DNA from: Saccoglossus kowalevskii
Taxonomy: Eukaryota > Hemichordata > Enteropneusta > Harrimaniidae
Reading direction: 5' to 3'
Length of the DNA stretch: 26,872 bases
NCBI RefSeq assembly: GCF_000003605.2
Contig: NW_003128862.1
Location: forward strand, 720,026-746,897
Made by a program: the position numbers and the translations under genes. Numbering within the stretch: position 1 is the stretch's first letter; each line of letters begins with the position of its first letter. Below the pieces are notes generated by a model. That model was given only the letters and a program-made list of their open reading frames with translations. It did no database searches and was not told the DNA's origin. Of this stretch, positions 21,235 through 26,872 are shown piece by piece.

Positions 21235-24200
21235 ACCTCGCCTGACTCAGCGCAGTTCACTTTTCAAGACGCCAAGAATGCACGTGGAACTGAATTCATG
21301 TTTTGTCTTACATAACACGCCACGTTAAAAATACCTTTGAGGACGTCTTGCTAGAGCACCGTTACTGTCCGTTGGTGTCATGAAACAACGTAAACCCCGG
21401 TTTTATTAGAAGTAATTAATTACACCAAGCGTGGAAATAACTCATCGCATTTTATTGGTAGTGATCATCCAGCCACGGGCAATAAACTTCCAGGAGCAAT
21501 TCCCCCTAGAAATTATTAAAAATATAAATCTTAATTCGGTCATCATTCATCCATTTAATATGAAAACATCGCAATATTACCCTCAAACAACGGAAATGTC
21601 GTGAACAAATGTATCTTTACGTCTGCTTCTCAGTTGGAGCGAGAGAGAAGAATGAATAATTAGAAGTGTTTTCTACTTGTAAAAAATAATTTAACAAAAA
21701 GAATGTGATTGCTACTTTATTTTTAAAATTATTTCGGACAATTATTGAGTATGTTTTTGATAATTAAAAATGATTAGAAATAATGTGTGGGAATATATTA
21801 AACAGAATCACAATTTTATCTTTCGTCACTGTGCAACCTACTTAGCTCATAAGCAATCACAAACGAGTCAGAAACGTGTCGTCTGCTGTGTGTCTAACTA
21901 TTGTTCAATTCAACTCATCCACTGTCAGACACGTTATGTCTGATATAGACTTCGCCGTCCCGTTCAAAGATCGACCGACACTCAATATATGAGTAGAATC
22001 TAAAATCTAAAGGTAAATAAGATTTTTCCTTCACTAACAGTTTTCTCATTACGATGCAAGCCGTCTATTCTGCACGTACAGTACCTTCGATAACCTTCAC
22101 AATTGTTAAGCTATTTATTAATATAACACAGACGTTTGTGGGTGGTGTAGTGATCTCGACTGTTTCTACCATTGTGTCAAATTATGTAGTACGCTACGCT
22201 TCAATATTGTGATTGTACATATACACAAACAATGCTAGTCCTTTTTTCTGTCATTGTGAAATATGTAGAGTTTGAAAATAAACTACTATTCGCTAACTAC
22301 GTGGATTATTTCACATTACAATAATAATAATTTCAAGTTGTATGATTGCGCGAATGTCCTTCCATCTATTATGAAAACATCTTTTGGCACGCATGTATTT
22401 AACACTATTTTATTTAATATGATAAAAGTCAGTGTAATATTATCAAGAACCATCCAGTTTTGAATTGACGAACTGACACGTTAGAATGCCACTGGGTCAA
22501 ACTTTCTATACTGTCGGTACCAGAGTGACTTCTTTGGTGGTATTTCTAATTTTGATTTGAAAGTGTTTGCATAAGTAGTCGTCCACGGTGAGTTTAATTT
22601 CAGTAGGGGTCTTAATGCTTAGACGTTAACACGTTGTGTTAGTGTGGTCTTAGTTGCTCAAGGCAGTCGAACATTCACGAAAACAAATCACCACGATTTA
22701 ACAAACGTTCTATATTTGATACAGTGGGTCAATGATTTCGCATTTTCATCAGCTATTTTCGGAGCTGAGAGATGTTCATCGTGTAAGTTTACAAGGTTTT
22801 CAGTGCGCCATCACAGTGCAAAGTGAAAATGTTCGAGTAGACACAATTATCTGCATTGTAATTAAGATACCAATCTGAGATTACAAATAGGTGAAATTCA
22901 GTAATTCATGAGGGGTAATTACACCCTCCCACTGCAGAAAGAAATAGTGCAAGAATTAGATATACGGTTACTACCCATGATGCAGTCATGCATAATATGT
23001 GCTCATTGAAGTTAGTTCAAATACGTCAATAAACCGTTACAGCAATCTAACGCGTAACTGGATATAAATTAAGACACACTATATGTGTTTATAACTTCGT
23101 AAGAATTGATTTCCGAAATTGAAAATTAACATTTTATTCTCGCGTATGAATCGAAAACAAGCAATGAGATAATGAATTCCAGCTAATTGAGATCGTAAGT
23201 ACACAAACACGTTAAAATGTCCCAAGGTTCACGAAATAAAACAACTGCAAACATTAGATCAGTTAATGATGGAATACGCAATACGAGTTATTACCGACCA
23301 AGATTCTTCTAAATTGTGTCTGGATTTATCTGCAAAATTAGAATGGTAAGCTGCAAACTCGGTTCTGAAACTCAAACTACTCGGTCAAAATGCATTTGTC
23401 TTCCTGATGTGACTAGTCATGCATTCAATATATTACTCTGGACGTCAGTCTTAATGGTTTTGCGGGAGTAGGGGGGGGGTAAGCCCGGGGCGCGCGAGTA
23501 AAACCAGACGCCTAGCAGCGCTAATTAGTACGCCCTATGTTACCTGAAAAAAAACAACAACATATTATAAGCAATACTGTCGTATTTATTTACGTCTTTC
23601 GTCACATATATTCAACACATTCTACCATTTTTGCTCGTTTGTTCTCGTAATCAAGATGTTATTAACCATGGAGTACGTTACATAATAACATGGACGGCAC
23701 CCGGTCACCTGCCATGGATAGAGGGGGCTATCTGGTGTCTCACATTGGATTGTCAACACTACTATTCTCCGTCGACTGTGCAGGGCATTCTGATCAATGT
23801 TGTACGTGAGTCTCAGCTCCACTTCCCTCAGACTTTAAAGTTGCCATGATATATATGTGTGGCCGAAAACACGTAGTTGGTGTTTTAATGATCATTATGT
23901 ATTGTGAATATAAGTTATCTGGCAATGTTCAGCACACATGAACTGGGTAATGTCGGTTCTTGCCATAGGTGTACTGGGAGACTTAAATGCGGGGAATTGG
24001 TAATGTGATGACTTACTTCCGGTCATACCTGGTCACTGATTCTCGCCATATTATCAAAATAATTATTTGTTCACTTGTAATAATTATTCAAACCACACGT
24101 AGTCCCTATCGTTTTCTGAATCAAGCATGAAACGAACACACACATACTGATGTGAAAACAAATTAAAACACGGGCCCGGATACGAATAAATATACAATAA

Positions 24201-24633
24201 CAGTAATTGAAATCAGAGTATGTCCATAATACCTTCGGATGCTTGTTTGAACTGATTACTTTTCAAGATATTCAGATAGTTCGGCGCACATAGGGGGAAG
24301 GTTATTTTTTAGAATAACGCAATGGCGCCTGCTAATTGTTTGTCGTCTGCGCAGTTCTGTCAGACAGGTCATGTGACAGTTAACGTTGAAATTCATCATG
24401 TCGGTGTGGTGCTGTACAGTGTGCGTGGCGACAGAATTGTTGTTAGAAAGCTGATATTATTATGTTATATTTTGAAACCGTCGATGATGATGAAATGATT
24501 GAATAAATATATAATTGGTGCAAGTGGGCTTAGTATGACTTAGTAAGAAAACACTCGTGACAGAGCAAGATTAAATAAATGACGTCATTCCTTTCTGTAA
24601 AATTGACGCAAGCCAACGTTAAAGATCAAGAAG
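21235..24633. other. AT-rich non-coding stretch
   Basis: No supportable gene in about 3.4 kb. A weak direct repeat of about 25 bp occurs at 22165-22190 and 22245-22268 (TTTCTACCATTGTG and TTTCTGTCATTGTG, each followed by TATGTAG). A GC-rich patch with a run of nine G lies at 23464-23520. Frames reach only about 70 codons. Confidence 0.5.
23464..23500. other. GC-rich island with (G)9 run
   Basis: GGGAGTA followed by nine G, then AAGCCCGGGGCGCGCGAG. It is a sharp GC-rich patch in AT-rich DNA with several CpGs. It is too short to be a CpG-island promoter and no transcription signals are evident beside it. Confidence 0.6.
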
Positions 24634-24679
24634 AACATCGAGTTACAATTTATGACGTGGCCATTTGTAACTCGATGTT
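24634..24679. repeat. Perfect 15-bp inverted repeat with 16-nt loop
   Basis: AACATCGAGTTACAA (24634-24648) is the exact reverse complement of TTGTAACTCGATGTT (24665-24679). The loop contains TGACGTGG. The right arm is the first unit of the 14-bp minisatellite that follows, so the left arm is an inverted copy of that unit. A perfect 15-bp stem this close is not expected by chance in this window. Confidence 0.9.
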
Positions 24680-24747
24680 TTCGTAACTCGATGATCGTAA
24701 CTCGATGATCGTAACTCGATGATCGTAACTCGTATCCGTAACAATTC
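24667..24747 (+). repeat. 14-bp minisatellite, about five units
   Basis: Units of GTAACTCGATGATC start at 24683, 24697 and 24711. A variant 16-bp unit starts at 24667 (GTAACTCGATGTTTTC), and eroded units start at 24725 (GTAACTCGTATCC) and 24738 (GTAACAATTC). The three central units are identical. The minus strand stays open across the array as part of a 60-codon frame, which I attribute to the repeat. Confidence 0.92.
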
Positions 24748-24830
24748 AGTATCTCACTGGATTCCATAGATTCAAGTCTGAAAATAACTTTTTTTTACGT
24801 GTCTAACAAAACTCACTGTACCCATGGAAC

Positions 24831-24948
24831 GAACATATCTGAAACGCTGTGCCTCCTAGAATTGAACCCTAATGACAACGGATAAAGGCTCTTATATCTG
24901 GAAGGTTACGCCCCTAGAATTAATAAGTAATGACACCGAATAAAGACG
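24831..24948 (+). repeat. Diverged 59-bp tandem duplication
   Basis: Copy 1 (about 24831-24889) and copy 2 (about 24890-24948) share ATATCTG, then CCTAGAATT, TAATGACA, CGGATAAAG/CGAATAAAG, in the same order and spacing (period 58-59). Identity is about 70 percent. It lies within 100 bp of the minisatellite. Confidence 0.75.
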
Positions 24949-25538
24949 TCACTCTAACTAAACGCCATGGCAGATCATAGTTGGACGTCATATCTTCACG
25001 TTCAACCGAGGATGGTGAACGTATAGGCAGAGAACACCACGGAATAAATATATCGGTATTTTGTCATCAACGGAAACTGCTCACAAAGATCGCAAGGACA
25101 AAATATAATTTTTGTTTTTACATATTTGCTTAAGTGCGTATTTGAAGAAAAATACAGTATTCGTGCAGTAAGCACGAGTAAACAACTTTTCATTTAATAA
25201 CATTTATTGTATGCCGGGTATCGTAGAATGTGTGGCCCATTTCCCAAAAAACTGGGTCGTCTCTAAACGTTCTTTGGTGTGTTTTTTGTGGCAGTGTGTC
25301 TCATGTGGTAGTTGGAGAAGGTGAAAAGAGAAATCAACATTGATTAAATCGAATATAGATTTGATGACGGCTCAATCAGGATTTTCTGCAAACGTTTAAG
25401 ACTACTATAAATGCCGAAGGTTGTCTCCGTGTCAGCTGGCATTAATGTGGGGTTGGAGCACATTCTTTACAAACCCCCAAATATTAGATAGATGTCCAAA
25501 GGACACATTTTCAACGGCATCATTTATATCGTGAGTTT
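24949..25538. other. AT-rich non-coding stretch
   Basis: No supportable gene. A 63-codon minus-strand frame at 25002-25193 has no recognisable motif. Nothing repeated elsewhere in the window. Confidence 0.55.
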
Positions 25539-25781
25539 GTCACATTTCATTGCACTATGGGCCGCTCTCTAGCGACGAAGCGCGTCTGATACGTAGATGA
25601 ATGAAGACAATGTTCAAAGCGTCAACTCTGTTTGGCTGTATAGACGTTCGTTGTTTCAAAATTAGTAAATCTCTAAAAAACATTACTTATTTTATCGACG
25701 GGCGACTGCAGATCACAACAATCTCGATGATGTCACGAAAACGCTTCATTGCTAGAGGGCGCGATTTACGAGACATGTGAC
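25539..25781. mobile_element. Second foldback (MITE-like) element, about 243 bp
   Basis: The ends are diverged inverted repeats of about 45 bp. The left reads GTCACATTTCA, then CCGCTCTCTAGCGACGAAGC. The right, in reverse complement, reads GTCACATGTCT, then GCGCCCTCTAGCAATGAAGC, followed by GT. The centre is unrelated AT-rich DNA. The arms are unlike the TTAA family. I see no clear target-site duplication. The right arm contains CTAGAGGGCGC, which resembles the animal CTCF core, but this may be coincidence. A degenerate non-autonomous DNA transposon is the simplest reading. Confidence 0.5.
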
Positions 25782-25937
25782 AAGAGGACGTTGACTTACT
25801 ATGGCTCTTATGGTACCGTTCTCTCATTGCGGTACACAAGAAATGTTTTCAGTCATTGACAGAGATCACAACCCGATCGACGTAGTTACACGTGTCGTAA
25901 TTACTTGTACATTCAGTATTCGCAACTAGTGGTGTTA

Positions 25938-26074
25938 TTTGAAAGGAATAGGTCGTCACGTAGCGCGTGTTAGAATTTCGAAAACAACGAGCAATGTAGT
26001 TTACAGGCGTTGTATGCGTCGCCTAAAACCAACAATGAACACGTCACACTTTGACGAACTCCACCAACATTTAG
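25938..26074 (+). mobile_element. Foldback (MITE-like) element, copy D
   Basis: About 137 bp aligned with copies A-C: TTTGAAAGG at the left end, GGTCGTCACGTAGCGCGTGT, GAATTTCG, then GGCGTTGTATGCGTCGCC, AATGAACACGTCAC, GACGAACTCCACC, and ATTTAG at the right end. The TTAA ends are decayed and the right arm carries a small insertion, so this is an old copy. Confidence 0.62.
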
Positions 26075-26185
26075 TTCACTATAACAGAGAATGCCGCTTA
26101 AACAAATGAATGTTGTCAACATTGCAAACGTTTCAACGCTTGTCGACGTGTGCTGTTTGTATTATGTAATTCATTTCCTGTAACC

Positions 26186-26353
26186 ATGGTTATCGCCGCA
26201 GCTGCTCTCATTTGTGCCGATTCATTTTACACGCCCTATCGTGCGTGGGATTCTCAGCACGTGGGCTCCTTTCTCGGAATGCTTTTAATGGCGTTCCCTA
26301 TTTACGTGGTGATTATAACTACATTCCATGATCAATCCTTTGTCAATTTCTGA
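26186..26353 (+). other. Short hydrophobic open frame (55 codons), unsupported
   Basis: I do not recognise this sequence. The ATG sits in a strong context (ACCATGG). The product would have a hydrophobic start (MVIAAAALICA), a polar middle (YRAWDSQH), and a second hydrophobic stretch (FLGMLLMAFPIYVVIITTF), so it could be a small two-segment membrane peptide or one exon of a membrane protein. The frame stays open 12 codons upstream of the ATG. Codon use is less AT-biased than nearby DNA. Length is well within chance and no splice evidence can be read with confidence. This is a candidate to test, not a gene call. Confidence 0.12.
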
Positions 26354-26673
26354 AGGAAATCTACAGAGATGTTCACGAGGTTGACCGAGATTCCAGTGGG
26401 AATTAAACTAGGCCTCTTACGTCATCTTCCTACTTTCTTACGTTAGTATCACTATTTCTGTGATAACTTGATTTCCATTCTGAAAACCGTAGTAACCATC
26501 GGGAACCGCTATAAACTCAGTGTGGGCACATTAGCTTTACCTTCTGTTTAGAGTTGAGCTGCACTGCCACACTAAATTAAAGCATATCAACAAAACGTCC
26601 CAATTCTTCAGAAACTCATTTCTACGATTGTACGGCTAAACAGATTTCGTCAGAATCGTATTGTTGTTCTTAA

Positions 26674-26690
26674 CAAAACAAAACAAAACA
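26674..26690 (+). repeat. (CAAAA)3 simple repeat
   Basis: Three CAAAA units plus CA, perfect. Confidence 0.85.
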
Positions 26691-26872
26691 CTAACACTGC
26701 CACTGTGTAATTAATTCACATGTTTCGTGCAAACAGATAATGAAAGCATTCATTACGTGTGACTTTTCAGCCATTATAAACTATACATAATATCGACAAT
26801 ACGACACCTCTAACATGGAGGCTAAATCTATGCATAACAGATGTTTTCTCACTGCTAATACAGAAAGTGGGC

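Larger units (their letters stand above)
26075..26872. other. Non-coding stretch to the window end
   Basis: Apart from the 55-codon frame at 26186-26353 and the CAAAA repeat, I see no supported feature. Base composition between 26170 and 26420 is less AT-rich than average. Confidence 0.5.

Noticed and set aside
1-26872. Prokaryotic-type systems: operons, CRISPR, phage or toxin modules
   Set aside because: No long frames on either strand, no regularly spaced repeats of CRISPR type, and the 28S rRNA fragment marks the DNA as eukaryotic.

Overview
The window looks like nuclear DNA of an animal, most likely an invertebrate. It is AT-rich throughout, has short homopolymer and AT-microsatellite tracts, and CpG is not visibly depleted, which argues against a vertebrate. 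The best anchor is at 12.2-12.6 kb: three tandem copies of a fragment that I recognise as eukaryotic 28S rRNA, carrying the metazoan-type run CCCACCAACAGGGAACGTGA. I cannot name the species or phylum. I see no operons, ribosome binding sites, CRISPR array, tRNA, complete rRNA gene or intact transposase or reverse transcriptase.

I find no protein-coding gene that I can defend. The longest ATG-initiated frame is 120 codons (13272-13634), about what chance allows in 27 kb of such DNA, and it resembles no family I know. A 55-codon hydrophobic frame at 26186-26353 has a good start context but no other support. The window is best read as intergenic or intronic. Exons without an ATG, or conserved non-coding elements, could be present and invisible without comparison to a related genome.

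The structure that can be seen is repeat structure. (1) 12169-12558: a 134-bp tandem repeat in which each unit joins about 73 bp of unrelated DNA to about 62 bp of 28S rRNA from the peptidyl-transferase-centre region. (2) A family of about 120-135 bp foldback elements with TTAA-like ends, in four diverged copies (2471, 6749, 25938 on +; 18371 on -), probably non-autonomous DNA transposons. (3) A second, unrelated foldback element at 25539-25781. (4) Local duplications: 90 bp twice, 89/90 identical (14032-14211); about 167 bp twice, diverged (15691-16030); about 59 bp twice (24831-24948); about 70 bp twice, dispersed (9211-9280, 9463-9529). (5) A 14-bp minisatellite preceded by one inverted unit, forming a perfect 15-bp stem (24634-24747). 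(6) Simple repeats, the clearest being (TA)15 at 3467-3497.

Layout: 0-9 kb is featureless AT-rich DNA with two foldback copies and microsatellites. 9-16 kb holds most of the duplications, including the 28S-bearing array. 16-24 kb is again mostly featureless, with one foldback copy and two hairpins. 24.6-26.1 kb is a dense cluster of small repeats and foldbacks. No functional cooperation between genes can be described because none is supported.
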